Part shown: one piece after another, positions 8,405-16,967 of the stretch
Layout: each line of letters starts with the position of its first letter
Position numbering within the stretch: position 1 is the first letter of the stretch
Source: Lachnospiraceae bacterium UBA7160
GTDB lineage: Bacteria > Bacillota > Clostridia > Lachnospirales > Lachnospiraceae
NCBI GenBank assembly: GCA_002491565.1
Contig: DKWE01000047.1
Span: forward strand, 12,382 to 48,308
Length of the DNA: 35,927 bases
Direction: 5' to 3'
Translations under genes and position numbers: made by a program
The notes under the pieces: model-generated
Databases searched by the model: none
Seen by the model: the letters and a program-made list of their open reading frames with translations, nothing else
What the model was told of the DNA's origin: nothing

Positions 8405-10471
8405 TTGGGAAGAAACGGGCAGAAGAATAAAATGCAATTAAAATATAGCGGCAAGCTGATGCGCCATTGGTACTGGAGCATTCTGCTTATGATGCTGCTC
8501 CTGATTCTGACAGCGGTAGTTCTGTATATAAATACGCTTGCCGGTGTTATTGTGGGTGGGTTTACTGTTGTACTCTATGTGACAGTACTCGGGATGGACT
8601 TGTATTATCGTCCGCGTGTATTGACGGAGCTGATGGATTTTTCCCGCAAATATGGTGCAATTGAGCAGGATATTCTGAAGGAAATTTCTTTTCCATTCTG
8701 TCTGGTGCAGCCAGATGGCAAGATCCTGCGCATGAATGATCAGATGGCAGCGCTGACTGGAAAGCAGGAGGATTACCATAAGAATATTGCGGTGCTGTTT
8801 CCGGATCTGAATACATCGCAGTACCCGGCAGAGTCTGAGGAACGCTCTGTAGATGTAGAATATCAGGAGAAGAAGTTTCGCGTTACGATGAAGCGTGTGC
8901 CTCTGAAGAATGCGATTGACGCCAGCACAATTGCGGAGCGTATCTCAGGTGATTGTTATGCCATATCCATGTGTTTCTTCGACAATACGGAGCTGTCCTG
9001 GTATATGCAGGAGAATTATGAGCAGAATCCGGCAGTTGGCTTATTATATATGGATAATTACGATGAGGCGATGGAGAGCGTGGAGGATATGCGCCGTTCC
9101 ATGCTTGGCGCTCTGGTTGACCGATGCATCACAAAGTATGTATCGACCGGGGAGGGCCTGATCAAGAAACTGGAAAAGGACAAGTATTTACTCGTGATCA
9201 ACCGGAAACAGCTGGATGCAATGGAGGAAGACCGATTTTCGATTCTGGAGGATATCAAAAAGGTCAATATCGGCAATTCTATTGCTGTGACGATCAGCAT
9301 CGGCATTGGGATGAACTGCGGCAGCTATGTGCAGAACTTTGAGGCTGGGCGTGTGGCGATTGAAATGGCACTGGCGCGCGGCGGCGATCAGGTTGTGGTA
9401 AAAGATCACGACAAGATGGCATTTTACGGCGGAAAGACGCAGCATTCGGAGAAAAATACAAGAGTGCGCGCTCGTGTAAAATCCCAGGCATTGCGCGAGA
9501 TGATTGCTTCGCGGGAGCGCGTGATCGTTATGGGGCACAAGAATACGGATATTGATTCACTTGGGGCATGTGTAGGCGTTTGCCGCGCCGCGATGCAGGT
9601 GGAGAAGCCGGTACACATCGTACTGGGCGAGGTCAATAGCAGCATCCGCCCGTGGGTGTCGATTTTGAAAGAGAAGGATGAAGCATACGAGAGAATCTTC
9701 ATTACACACGAACAGGCGGTTGAACTGACAAATAATAACACGGTTGTAGTCGTCGTGGATACGAACCGGCCGAGCATGGCGGAATGTGAGGAGATTCTGT
9801 ATCTGACGAAGACCGTTGTCGTCCTGGATCACCATCGGCAGACGACGGAGAAAATTGAAAATGCAGCGCTGTCGTACATTGAGCCGTCCGCTTCCTCGGC
9901 GTGTGAAATGATTTCAGAAATTTTGCAGTACTATGATGAGGGAGTGAGACTCAAGCCTCACGAGGCGGACGCAATGTACGCGGGCATCATCATCGATACA
10001 AATAACTTTGTGGCAAAGACCGGGATCCGCACCTTTGAGGCGGCAGCCTTCCTGCGGAGGCATGGCGCGGATGTGACACGGGTGCGCAAGGCATTCCGGA
10101 ATGATATGGAAACGTATAAGGCGCGGGCGGAGGCGGTGCGCCATGCGGAGACCTTTATGGACAGCTATGCGATCAGTGTCTGCCCGAGTGCGGGACTTGA
10201 GAGTCCGACCGTGGTCGGTGCACAGGCTGCGAACGAACTGCTGAATATCATTGGCGTGAAGGCATCGTTTGTGCTGACTGATTACAGCCATAAAATATAT
10301 ATAAGCGCACGCTCCATCGATGAGGTGAATGTGCAGATTATTATGGAGCGCCTCGGCGGAGGCGGCCACATGAATATCGCAGGCGCACAGCTGGCAGATA
10401 CCGACCTGGATGGGGCGCGCCAGAAGCTGAAGGAAGTATTGACACAGATGACGAAGGAAGGAGCAATTTGA
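8405..10471 (+). CDS. gdpP: c-di-AMP phosphodiesterase GdpP (DHH/DHHA1 family)
   Basis: A 688-residue membrane phosphodiesterase that hydrolyses cyclic di-AMP to pApA. From the TTG start, two transmembrane helices lie at about 23-67, followed by a PAS-like sensor segment (FPFCLVQPDGKILRMNDQM) and a degenerate GGDEF domain at about 200-350. The catalytic DHH domain has GHKNTDIDSLGA near 376 and LDHHRQ near 475. The DHHA1 domain has GGGGHMNIAGA near 651. Length and order match GdpP of Firmicutes. The frame is open to 8243, but the good ribosome site before TTG 8405 makes that the likely start. rplI begins 1 nt after the stop, then dnaB: the usual gdpP-rplI-dnaB order. Confidence 0.95.
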   Translation: MGRNGQKNKMQLKYSGKLMRHWYWSILLMMLLLILTAVVLYINTLAGVIVGGFTVVLYVTVLGMDLYYRPRVLTELMDFSRKYGAIEQDILKEISFPFCLVQPDGKILRMNDQMAALTGKQEDYHKNIAVLFPDLNTSQYPAESEERSVDVEYQEKKFRVTMKRVPLKNAIDASTIAERISGDCYAISMCFFDNTELSWYMQENYEQNPAVGLLYMDNYDEAMESVEDMRRSMLGALVDRCITKYVSTGEGLIKKLEKDKYLLVINRKQLDAMEEDRFSILEDIKKVNIGNSIAVTISIGIGMNCGSYVQNFEAGRVAIEMALARGGDQVVVKDHDKMAFYGGKTQHSEKNTRVRARVKSQALREMIASRERVIVMGHKNTDIDSLGACVGVCRAAMQVEKPVHIVLGEVNSSIRPWVSILKEKDEAYERIFITHEQAVELTNNNTVVVVVDTNRPSMAECEEILYLTKTVVVLDHHRQTTEKIENAALSYIEPSASSACEMISEILQYYDEGVRLKPHEADAMYAGIIIDTNNFVAKTGIRTFEAAAFLRRHGADVTRVRKAFRNDMETYKARAEAVRHAETFMDSYAISVCPSAGLESPTVVGAQAANELLNIIGVKASFVLTDYSHKIYISARSIDEVNVQIIMERLGGGGHMNIAGAQLADTDLDGARQKLKEVLTQMTKEGAI

Positions 10472-10472
10472 G

Positions 10473-10919
10473 ATGAAAGTAATCTTACTGCAGGATGTAA
10501 AAGCATTGGGAAAGAAGGGCGACATCGTAAATGTCAGTGATGGATATGCGCGGAACATGCTTCTGAAGCAGGGACTTGGCAAGGAAGCGACCGGGCAGAA
10601 TATAAATGACCTGAAGCTGCAGAAGGCGAACCAGGAAAAACTTGCGGCGCAGGCGCTTGCTGCGGCACAGTCTCTGGCGGAGGAGCTGAAGGATAAGGAA
10701 GTGACCGTCAGTGTGAAGGCAGGCGAGGGCGGAAGAGTCTTCGGTTCGGTTTCCACGAAAGAGATCGCGGAATCCATTAAAAAGCAGCTTGGCTACGAAA
10801 TCGACAAGAAAAAGCTCCTGCTGGATAATCCGATTAAGTCCCTTGGATACACAGAGGTTAGTATCCGCCTGCACACAAAGGTGACAGGCAAGATACGGGT
10901 ACACGTAGTAGAGGGATGA
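10473..10919 (+). CDS. rplI: 50S ribosomal protein L9
   Basis: 148-residue L9, a two-lobed protein that binds 23S rRNA at the base of the L1 stalk. The N-terminal signature MKVILLQDVKALGKKGDIV and NVSDGYARNMLL are clear. A long connecting helix rich in Gln/Ala/Lys/Glu (about 50-75) leads to the C-terminal lobe, which contains GRVFGSVSTKEI. Length is standard. The ATG follows the gdpP stop by 1 nt, so translation is probably coupled. Confidence 0.97.
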   Translation: MKVILLQDVKALGKKGDIVNVSDGYARNMLLKQGLGKEATGQNINDLKLQKANQEKLAAQALAAAQSLAEELKDKEVTVSVKAGEGGRVFGSVSTKEIAESIKKQLGYEIDKKKLLLDNPIKSLGYTEVSIRLHTKVTGKIRVHVVEG

Positions 10920-11224
10920 TGTTTTTCACTGTATTCGGGAGCTTTTGCGCATATGGGCGAGGGGCTCTGATGTCCGGTCAGCATGGCCTCCAGGCAGAAG
11001 TTCTGTCTGAATATTGAGACCGGACATTCATAGTAAATGAATTTTGCCGGCATCTGTTGTAGTACAGAACAGATATCGGCGGGGAACCTCTGTGCAGCTG
11101 CGCCGCATCATGCGGTGAAGCTGCATTTGACGTCCATGGAAATCAACGAGACATCAGGTCATGAAGTTTTTCCAGATAGGGACAGAACAGCGTACTGGCT
11201 GGGAAAAGCAAGGAGAAGAGAGCC
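10920..11224 (+). other. 305-nt rplI-dnaB spacer with three successive stem-loops
   Basis: No coding frame with family character was seen. Three hairpins lie in order. The first (10970-10979 with 11018-11027) is a perfect 10-bp outer stem enclosing an inner hairpin at 10991-11009. The second (11046-11080) has GCCG/CGGC plus ATCTGTT/AACAGAT. The third (11094-11124) has GCAGCT/AGCTGC plus an inner CCGCA/TGCGG. None ends in a T tract, so they do not look like terminators. No known RNA class was recognised. Confidence 0.4.
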
Positions 11225-12553
11225 GTGGAGGACAATTTATTAAAACGGGTTATGCCGCACAGTGTGGAGGCGGAGCAGTCGGTCATCGGTGCGATGCTGA
11301 TGGACCGGGATGCCATTACAATTGCCTCAGAGATTTTGACGGCGGAGGATTTTTATCAGAAGCAGTACGGCATTTTGTTTGAGACGATGGTAGAACTGTA
11401 CACCGAGAACTGTCCGGTAGATCTGGTCACGCTGCAGAACAGGCTGAAGGAGAAAGATGTGCCGCCGGAAATCAGCAGCCTGGAATTTGCGGGAGAGTTG
11501 ATTGTAGCAGTGCCGACCTCTGCAAATGTGCGGTATTATGCAGAAATTGTGGCGGAAAAGGCATCTCTGCGCAGGCTGATCCGTGTAAATGAAGAAATTG
11601 CCGCTTCCTGCTATGCAGGCAAGGATCGTGTCGAAGATATTATGGAGGACACGGAGAAGAAAATTTTTCAGGTGCTTCAGCGAAAATCGAGTGAGGATTT
11701 TGTCCCGATTAAGCAGGTGGTGCTGAATGCGCTCGATAAGATTGAGGCGGCGAGCCGCACAAAGGGCAACGTTACCGGACTTGCGACCGGCTTTATTGAT
11801 CTGGATTACCAGACGTCCGGGTTTCAGCCCTCGGATCTGATCCTGATTGCAGCGCGTCCGTCTATGGGAAAGACAGCGTTTGCATTGAATATCGCGGAGT
11901 ATATGGCATTCCGGAAGGAGGAGACCGTTGCAATTTTCAGCCTGGAAATGTCCAAGGAGCAGCTGGTAAACCGTCTGTTCTCGCTGGAGTCGCGGGTTGA
12001 TGCACAGGTGCTCCGGTCCGGAAATCTGAGCGATAATGACTGGTCAAGTCTGATCGAAGCGGCGGGTGTGATCGGACGTTCCAACCTGATTATTGACGAT
12101 ACGCCGGGTATTTCTGTCTCAGAGCTGCGCAGTAAGTGCCGGAAATACAAGTTGGAGCATAATCTGGGCATCATCATGATTGACTATCTGCAGCTGATGC
12201 AGGGCAGCAAGCGCGCAGAGTCCAGACAGCAGGAAATTTCAGATATTTCCCGTTCCTTAAAAGAGATCGCCAGAGAGCTGCAGGTGCCGGTGGTGGCGCT
12301 TTCTCAGCTGTCACGCGCAGTCGAACAGCGCCCGGATCACCGGCCGATGCTTTCCGACCTGCGTGAGTCCGGAGCAATCGAGCAGGATGCGGATGTCGTG
12401 ATGTTTCTCTACCGGGATGATTATTACAATCACGATACGGAAAAAAAGGATGTCGCTGAGGTCATTATAGCCAAACAGCGAAATGGCCCGATCGGTACGA
12501 TCGAGCTTGCATGGCTGCCGCGCTTCACTAAATTTGCTAATATGAAGAAATGA
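11225..12553 (+). CDS. dnaB: Replicative DNA helicase DnaB
   Basis: 442-residue hexameric helicase that unwinds DNA at the replication fork. The N-terminal DnaB_N domain starts LLKRVMPHSVEAEQSVIGAM. The RecA-like motor has ARPSMGKTAFALN (Walker A, about 208-220), FSLEMSKEQLVNR, IIMIDYLQLMQG (Walker B, about 317-328) and SDLRESGAIEQDADVV near the C-terminus. The start is GTG 11225, with AAGGAG 9 nt upstream; this puts the conserved LLKRVMPHS peptide at the N-terminus. There is no sign of an intein. It follows rplI after a structured 305-nt spacer. Confidence 0.96.
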   Translation: MEDNLLKRVMPHSVEAEQSVIGAMLMDRDAITIASEILTAEDFYQKQYGILFETMVELYTENCPVDLVTLQNRLKEKDVPPEISSLEFAGELIVAVPTSANVRYYAEIVAEKASLRRLIRVNEEIAASCYAGKDRVEDIMEDTEKKIFQVLQRKSSEDFVPIKQVVLNALDKIEAASRTKGNVTGLATGFIDLDYQTSGFQPSDLILIAARPSMGKTAFALNIAEYMAFRKEETVAIFSLEMSKEQLVNRLFSLESRVDAQVLRSGNLSDNDWSSLIEAAGVIGRSNLIIDDTPGISVSELRSKCRKYKLEHNLGIIMIDYLQLMQGSKRAESRQQEISDISRSLKEIARELQVPVVALSQLSRAVEQRPDHRPMLSDLRESGAIEQDADVVMFLYRDDYYNHDTEKKDVAEVIIAKQRNGPIGTIELAWLPRFTKFANMKK

Positions 12554-12561
12554 GGGCTTAT

Positions 12562-12684
12562 ATGGTCGAATTTTTGGTCGATTTTTTAGCTGAAGTGATA
12601 GGCGGTATCATAGAACTGTCCTTTGACCCGTGGATTAATAAGGCTGTGACGAAATGGAAACGCCGTAGACAGAAAATAATATAA
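12562..12684 (+). CDS. Small 40-residue ORF downstream of dnaB, unknown function
   Basis: The frame starts at ATG 12562, 8 nt after the dnaB stop, and reads MVEFLVDFLAEVIGGIIELS, then FDPWINKAVTKWKRRRQKII and TAA. A weak GAGGG sits 5 nt upstream. The peptide has a hydrophobic, acidic amphipathic N-terminal half, an FDPW turn and a strongly basic C-terminus. It could be a small membrane-associated protein. I recognise no family. The gene could be real, given its tight spacing to dnaB and coherent amino-acid pattern, but a 40-codon frame can arise by chance. Confidence 0.45.
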   Translation: MVEFLVDFLAEVIGGIIELSFDPWINKAVTKWKRRRQKII

Positions 12685-12794
12685 GATAAGTCCTTCCTCT
12701 TGGGTTCTAATTTCGTGTGAAGCTTCATATAAATGAAGGAGAGCACAGTGCGAAAAGCTGCCATAGGGCGGCAGAAAAAAGAGGGAGAAGTATC

Positions 12795-13559
12795 ATGGAG
12801 GAAAGAGAATATTCTGTATCAGAAGCAGTGCGGCTCATCGGTGTGGAGTCGCACGTTTTGCGTTATTGGGAAGAAGAGCTTGGGGTCGCGATAAAAAGGA
12901 CAAACCTGGGACACCGTGTTTATTCAGAGCAGAACATCGCTTTGTTCCGCAGGGTAAAGGGCTTGAAGGAGCAGGGGATTCAGCTGAAGGCAATCAGGCT
13001 GCTGCTGGACGGAGAAGGACAGGCAGAAAATGTGACGCCGATATCTGCAAAATGTGCAGAGAAACGGCAGGCTTCCGGGAACTCTTATGAAATGGTTTCT
13101 GAAGTAGTGCGGGATCTCAGATTGCTGGAAGATAAAACTACTTCCACAGATGAAAAGTCTTCCGCAGAAGACGGGGAGGAGTCTGGAGAAAAAAAGATCA
13201 TGGAGGATGAGAAAGAGTCTGAAAATAAGGATGCCGCGGAGGAAACGGCAGAGTTTGAGAGAGAAGATACGGTGGCGGACGCGGCAGAAGCGGAGCTGTA
13301 CGAGGTCGTTTATGATGAAAAAGAAGAGACATTGCGGCGCTTTGAGGCGATGCTGCGCAGGCTAATGGCGGAGACAGCGGAGGAACAGAGTGACCGGCTG
13401 GTACATACCCTGACAGATGCGCTTCGCGGGGAACTGGAGGACTGGTATCTGCAGGCTTTGCAGGAGGCAGCCGGTGAGGCAGCGGCAGCACGTTCAAAAG
13501 AGCGGGAAGAGAGAGGATTGCGCGGACTGATTGGAAAATTATTTCAGAGAAAGAAATAG
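12795..13559 (+). CDS. MerR-type helix-turn-helix protein with long acidic coiled C-terminus
   Basis: A 254-residue protein. Residues 1-72 form a MerR-family winged helix (YSVSEAVRLIGVESHVLRYW, then EEELGVAIKRTNLGHRVYSE and LFRRVKGLKEQGIQLKAI), the DNA-binding part. The remainder is not a known effector domain. An acidic, Lys/Glu-rich low-complexity stretch (about 110-175) is followed by a predicted coiled coil (about 178-240) and a basic end (LIGKLFQRKK). ATG 12795 has a GAGGGAG site; a GTG at 12717 in frame would add 26 residues that do not resemble the domain. The regulon is unknown. The basic C-terminus might be a membrane or nucleoid contact, as in RacA-like proteins, but that is inference. 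Confidence 0.8.
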   Translation: MEEREYSVSEAVRLIGVESHVLRYWEEELGVAIKRTNLGHRVYSEQNIALFRRVKGLKEQGIQLKAIRLLLDGEGQAENVTPISAKCAEKRQASGNSYEMVSEVVRDLRLLEDKTTSTDEKSSAEDGEESGEKKIMEDEKESENKDAAEETAEFEREDTVADAAEAELYEVVYDEKEETLRRFEAMLRRLMAETAEEQSDRLVHTLTDALRGELEDWYLQALQEAAGEAAAARSKEREERGLRGLIGKLFQRKK

Positions 13560-13585
13560 ACCGCCAGCGAAAAACCAGAAAAGAA

Positions 13586-13614
13586 TTGACAAGGTTCGTA
13601 TCTTATTATATTTT
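13586..13614 (+). promoter_or_regulatory. Candidate promoter of the multi-pass membrane protein gene
   Basis: A perfect -35 TTGACA (13586-13591) is followed at 17 bp by TATTTT (13609-13614), or at 15 bp by TATATT (13607-13612). It lies just after the MerR-type gene and 43 nt before the next ATG. Confidence 0.5.
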
Positions 13615-13656
13615 GTAAAGGAAGTGAAGAAATACAAGTCGGAGGACAGACATTCT

Positions 13657-15567
13657 ATGAAAATGACAAAATCTGATTATCGTTGTATTGTACTGCTGTA
13701 TATTGGAGTGTTTCTGCTTGCCGGGATTCCGGCGTGGCGGATGTATACCAGCCTGGTGATCGATGAGACTGGTACACTTGCGAACGCAGCGCTGCTGTCA
13801 GGACGCAGCTGGCATACGGGGATGCTGAGCAGCGGAGGGTACTATTACCGGTATGGAATGGGATTTATATGGTTTCTGCCCTTCTTGTTATTTCAGGATT
13901 CTGTCCTGGTTTATCGGGTGTGCGGTCTGATAGACGCTGCTCTGTTTGCCCTGATCCCGGTCCTGGTTTACCAGATCTGCAGACGTGATCTGAGGATGGA
14001 AAGCCGCCCGCGTGCGGTAGTGCTGGCGCTTGCAGCCTGCTGTCAGGGGGATATTCTCTTTTTTGCCCTGAACAGGCGCGGAGATGTGATGCTCACAATT
14101 GTAAACTGGATATGCCTGTATGTGATGCTTCGGCTGGTGGATCAGGAGGATGAGAAGGGGAAGATCCTGCGCAGCGTTCTGCTTAGTTTTTTTTCTGTGT
14201 TTGCCTATGCAAGCCACAGCAGAGGTATCGTGACCGTGATCGCTGTCGCATTAACCATCGCCGTGCTGCGCCTGGTATATAAGAAATTTTATGTGAATTT
14301 TCCGGTGTGGGCGGGCAGCCTGCTGGGATTTCTGGCTGTAGACAAGTTTCTGCAGGTCTGGTTCCGCAGGGAAATCTGGGGCAGCGGCGCAGGACATGCC
14401 ACCGGGCTTTCCATGGAGTCCATCAAGCTGCTTTTTACAGGAACAGGGATTAAGAGCCTGGTAAAGCTGTCAGCAGCCTGGCTCTATAATGCGTTTGCGT
14501 CAACCGGAGGTTTGTGCTGCGTGGGTGTCGTGGCGGCTTTGATGATTCTGGTATTGCTGCTGCGCAGGTCCGGGAAGCTGCAGGTAAGCGAGGGGGTCAT
14601 TGGACTGTTTGGCGGGCTGTCCTTCGCGGGAAGCGCAGCGCTTGGCGTGCTGTTTTTCCTGGAACCGGTATCAAAGGTTTTCACCGGGGCTTCAGACGGA
14701 AGGGCGGACCGTATTGTGTATGGAAGATATATCAACTGTGCGCTCGGTTTCCTTGTATTTTTAGGCGTGTACGTGCTGATCTGCCGGAAGGACCTGTTTG
14801 GACGCAGGGCGAAGGCGGCATCGGTCTGCGGATATGGTGTTACACTTTTGTTCTTTGTATGGAAGGTGGCCGGATGGATGAAGCTGGAGGCCATCGAGAG
14901 AAATATCGGCGTGATCACCAGCTTCAAGAACTATTTGAAGCAGCACATGGAGCAGCCGGAAAATGTACTTGGACTGGCGCTGCTCTTATTTGGAGCGCTG
15001 ATGTTTCTGGTGCTTTTTCTGTTTCTCTTCCTTGGTTATAGCAGGCACGCAGTCTGGATTGGTATTGTGAGCACGGGCATGGGAATCGTATTGTATCTGT
15101 ATAATGCGCAGACACTGATACAGAAGCCGCAGGAGAAAAATTATGTGCGGGTGGAGACAGTCTATGAGACAATGGAATCCTTTGGGGACATTTATGAGGA
15201 ATATCCGGTTGTCTGGGTATCGAAGAACGCGCGGACGAAGATCAAAACGTATCAGGCGTTGCTGATGGAGTATAACCTGATGGACTACAAATTTGAGGAG
15301 TCAGGCGGCGGGGCGGAAACGTTTTATCTGAATGGCGAGCTTACCAGGTATGATGGACAGAATTTTGCAGAACTCGATAATATGCTTGTGATCGCGGGAA
15401 GCCTGCCGACTCCGGAGGAGCTGGCGGAGGGCGATTATTATATGCTGGCAGATGCGGAGTATGAAGAATATAAAAAACAGAAGCAGGATGTCCTGTATAT
15501 CAAGGGAAACGAGCTGCGAGACGAGCTTGAGCAGAGGGGCATTCAGACCGTGCCGCTGGCTGGATGA
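13657..15567 (+). CDS. Multi-pass membrane protein, GT-C glycosyltransferase-like topology
   Basis: A 636-residue integral membrane protein. A first helix (about 11-29) is followed by an extracytoplasmic loop containing VIDETGTLANAALLSG (Asp36-Glu37). About ten further hydrophobic segments then run to about residue 510, and a soluble C-terminal domain of about 120 residues ends the protein. An acidic pair after TM1 and a multi-helix body resemble lipid-linked-sugar GT-C glycosyltransferases (PMT/ArnT type). I cannot assign a defined family, so activity is unproven. The start is ATG 13657 with GGAGG 11 nt upstream; a longer frame from 13531 overlaps the preceding gene in another frame. A strong terminator follows. 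Confidence 0.7.
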   Translation: MKMTKSDYRCIVLLYIGVFLLAGIPAWRMYTSLVIDETGTLANAALLSGRSWHTGMLSSGGYYYRYGMGFIWFLPFLLFQDSVLVYRVCGLIDAALFALIPVLVYQICRRDLRMESRPRAVVLALAACCQGDILFFALNRRGDVMLTIVNWICLYVMLRLVDQEDEKGKILRSVLLSFFSVFAYASHSRGIVTVIAVALTIAVLRLVYKKFYVNFPVWAGSLLGFLAVDKFLQVWFRREIWGSGAGHATGLSMESIKLLFTGTGIKSLVKLSAAWLYNAFASTGGLCCVGVVAALMILVLLLRRSGKLQVSEGVIGLFGGLSFAGSAALGVLFFLEPVSKVFTGASDGRADRIVYGRYINCALGFLVFLGVYVLICRKDLFGRRAKAASVCGYGVTLLFFVWKVAGWMKLEAIERNIGVITSFKNYLKQHMEQPENVLGLALLLFGALMFLVLFLFLFLGYSRHAVWIGIVSTGMGIVLYLYNAQTLIQKPQEKNYVRVETVYETMESFGDIYEEYPVVWVSKNARTKIKTYQALLMEYNLMDYKFEESGGGAETFYLNGELTRYDGQNFAELDNMLVIAGSLPTPEELAEGDYYMLADAEYEEYKKQKQDVLYIKGNELRDELEQRGIQTVPLAG

Positions 15568-15596
15568 GCAAACAATATATCAATATATGACAATAC

Positions 15597-15640
15597 AAAA
15601 GGAAAGCCGCTGCGTCAGAGGACGAAGGGCTTTCCTTTTT
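15597..15640. terminator. Bidirectional intrinsic terminator between convergent genes
   Basis: A 12-bp stem (15597-15608 with 15628-15639) has A-rich 5' and T-rich 3' flanks, so it can terminate transcription in both directions. It lies between the + strand membrane-protein gene and the - strand ferredoxin gene. Confidence 0.9.
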
Positions 15641-15711
15641 GTATAGTTCGTATGTTGTCAGGTACAGCTGCCTGGACAGCCTCCTATATAAGATACCTTG
15701 CGGTGATTGGA

Positions 15712-15882
15712 TTATTCCGCAGAGATAGCGCCGGTCGGGCAAACGGACTCGCAGGTACCGCAGTCAAGACACGCATCCGCATCGATAACGAACTTTCCAT
15801 CTCCCTCAGAGATTGCCTCTGCCGGGCACTCACTTGCGCATGTGCCGCAAGCTACGCACTCATCAGAAATTACATATGCCAT
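15712..15882 (-). CDS. 2[4Fe-4S] ferredoxin
   Basis: On the minus strand ATG (15882-15880) to TAA (15714-15712) encodes 56 residues beginning MAYVISDECVACGTCASECP. Two CxxCxxCxxxCP motifs (Cys9/12/15/19 and Cys38/41/44/48) coordinate two [4Fe-4S] clusters, as in clostridial ferredoxins. These are small low-potential electron carriers for pyruvate:ferredoxin oxidoreductase, hydrogenase, Rnf and radical-SAM enzymes. Start choice is firm: AGGAGG lies 8 nt upstream on that strand. It is the only minus-strand gene recognised and has its own promoter and terminator. Confidence 0.96.
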   Translation of the reverse strand: MAYVISDECVACGTCASECPAEAISEGDGKFVIDADACLDCGTCESVCPTGAISAE

Positions 15883-15977
15883 GATTTTGTCCTCCTTTTA
15901 GATTTGTAATAGCAGTTCGGAACAGTCAGCTAGACTGTAACCGTTGCCTCTAAGATTTCGGGAGAAATCTTTCCCCT

Positions 15978-16006
15978 ATTCTAATACAAAATTGTAGATT
16001 ACACAA
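15978..16006 (-). promoter_or_regulatory. Promoter of the ferredoxin gene
   Basis: Reading the minus strand, TTGTGT (16006-16001) and TAGAAT (15983-15978) are 17 bp apart. The leader contains two small hairpins, 15953-15970 and 15918-15943; the latter has an ACAGTC/GACTGT stem just upstream of the ribosome site. Confidence 0.65.
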
Positions 16007-16097
16007 GAGAGAAAACGAATTTTGTGCTGTATTTCTCTGGAAACAGTGTTAAGCTCAGCCATCCAGACCATACCGCTTCTTTTTCCAGTTTTCTTTC

Positions 16098-16126
16098 TGG
16101 CAGGGCTGGCACTTCTGTGGTATACT
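16098..16126 (+). promoter_or_regulatory. Candidate promoter of the glycerophosphodiesterase gene
   Basis: TATACT (16121-16126) has an extended -10 TG and lies 17 bp after a weak -35, TGGCAG (16098-16103). It faces away from the ferredoxin promoter, which makes the 347-bp gap between the two genes a divergent control region. Confidence 0.45.
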
Positions 16127-16229
16127 TTCGGTAAGACTTTAGACTGGTAACAGCGCATAGGAGTTGTGAGCTTCTACGGATGTAGAATTGGAGAAATACA
16201 GAATAGCATGTTTAGAAAGGCGGATAAGT

Positions 16230-16967
16230 ATGACAAAAGTATGGGCACACAGAGGCGCGTCGGGGTACGCGCCGGAAAATACGCTGGAGGCATTTGCTCT
16301 TGCGGCGGAGATGAAAGCGGATGCAGTGGAGCTGGACGTACAGATGACACGCGATGGGGAGCTCGTCGTGATCCACGATGAGACGGTAGACCGGGTCAGC
16401 GGAGCATCCGGCTGGGTGAAGGATTTTTCACTCGCGGAATTGAAGAAATTGTCGGTAAATAAGCCCATCGCTGGTTATCGGGCTGTACGGATTCCGACGC
16501 TTCGTGAGGTGTATGAGCTTCTGAAGCCGACAGGTCTGGAGATCAATGTGGAGCTGAAGACGGGCATTGTTTTTTATCCGCAAATTGAGGAGGCAGTGCT
16601 GGAACTGGCGGCTCAAATGGGCATGGAGGACCGCATCTGGTATTCCTCGTTTAATCACTATACATTGCTCCGGCTGCGGGAAATGAAAGAGGATGTCCGG
16701 CTCGGCATGCTCTATGCGGATGGCATTTATGAAGCTGCTGATTATGCGGAGGGGCTGGCGGTGGATGCGCTCCATCCGGCGCTCTACAATGTCCAGTATC
16801 CGGATTATATGGAGAAAGCGCGGCAGAAGAAGCTGCGCGTGCATGTCTGGACGGTGAATGAGGAAGAATACATCCGGCAGATGGGGCAGCTTGGCGTGGA
16901 TGCGGTGATCACAAATTATCCGGACCGCGCGCGGGCAGTGCTGGAGCAGACGAGTGTGGAGCGGTAA
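16230..16967 (+). CDS. Glycerophosphodiester phosphodiesterase (GDPD/UgpQ-like)
   Basis: A 245-residue cytoplasmic-type GDPD that splits glycerophosphodiesters into an alcohol and sn-glycerol-3-phosphate. The N-terminus has WAHRGASGYAPENTLEAF, which holds the catalytic His and a metal-binding Glu. AVELDVQMTRDGELVVIHD follows, with the second catalytic His, and then EINVELKTG. The C-terminus has VHVWTVNEEE and VDAVITNYPD, the closing strands of the TIM barrel. No signal peptide or membrane segment is seen. The start is ATG 16230, preceded by AAAGG; upstream in-frame starts lack the domain. The next three genes look like glycerol-3-phosphate oxidation, which fits its product. Confidence 0.93.
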   Translation: MTKVWAHRGASGYAPENTLEAFALAAEMKADAVELDVQMTRDGELVVIHDETVDRVSGASGWVKDFSLAELKKLSVNKPIAGYRAVRIPTLREVYELLKPTGLEINVELKTGIVFYPQIEEAVLELAAQMGMEDRIWYSSFNHYTLLRLREMKEDVRLGMLYADGIYEAADYAEGLAVDALHPALYNVQYPDYMEKARQKKLRVHVWTVNEEEYIRQMGQLGVDAVITNYPDRARAVLEQTSVER

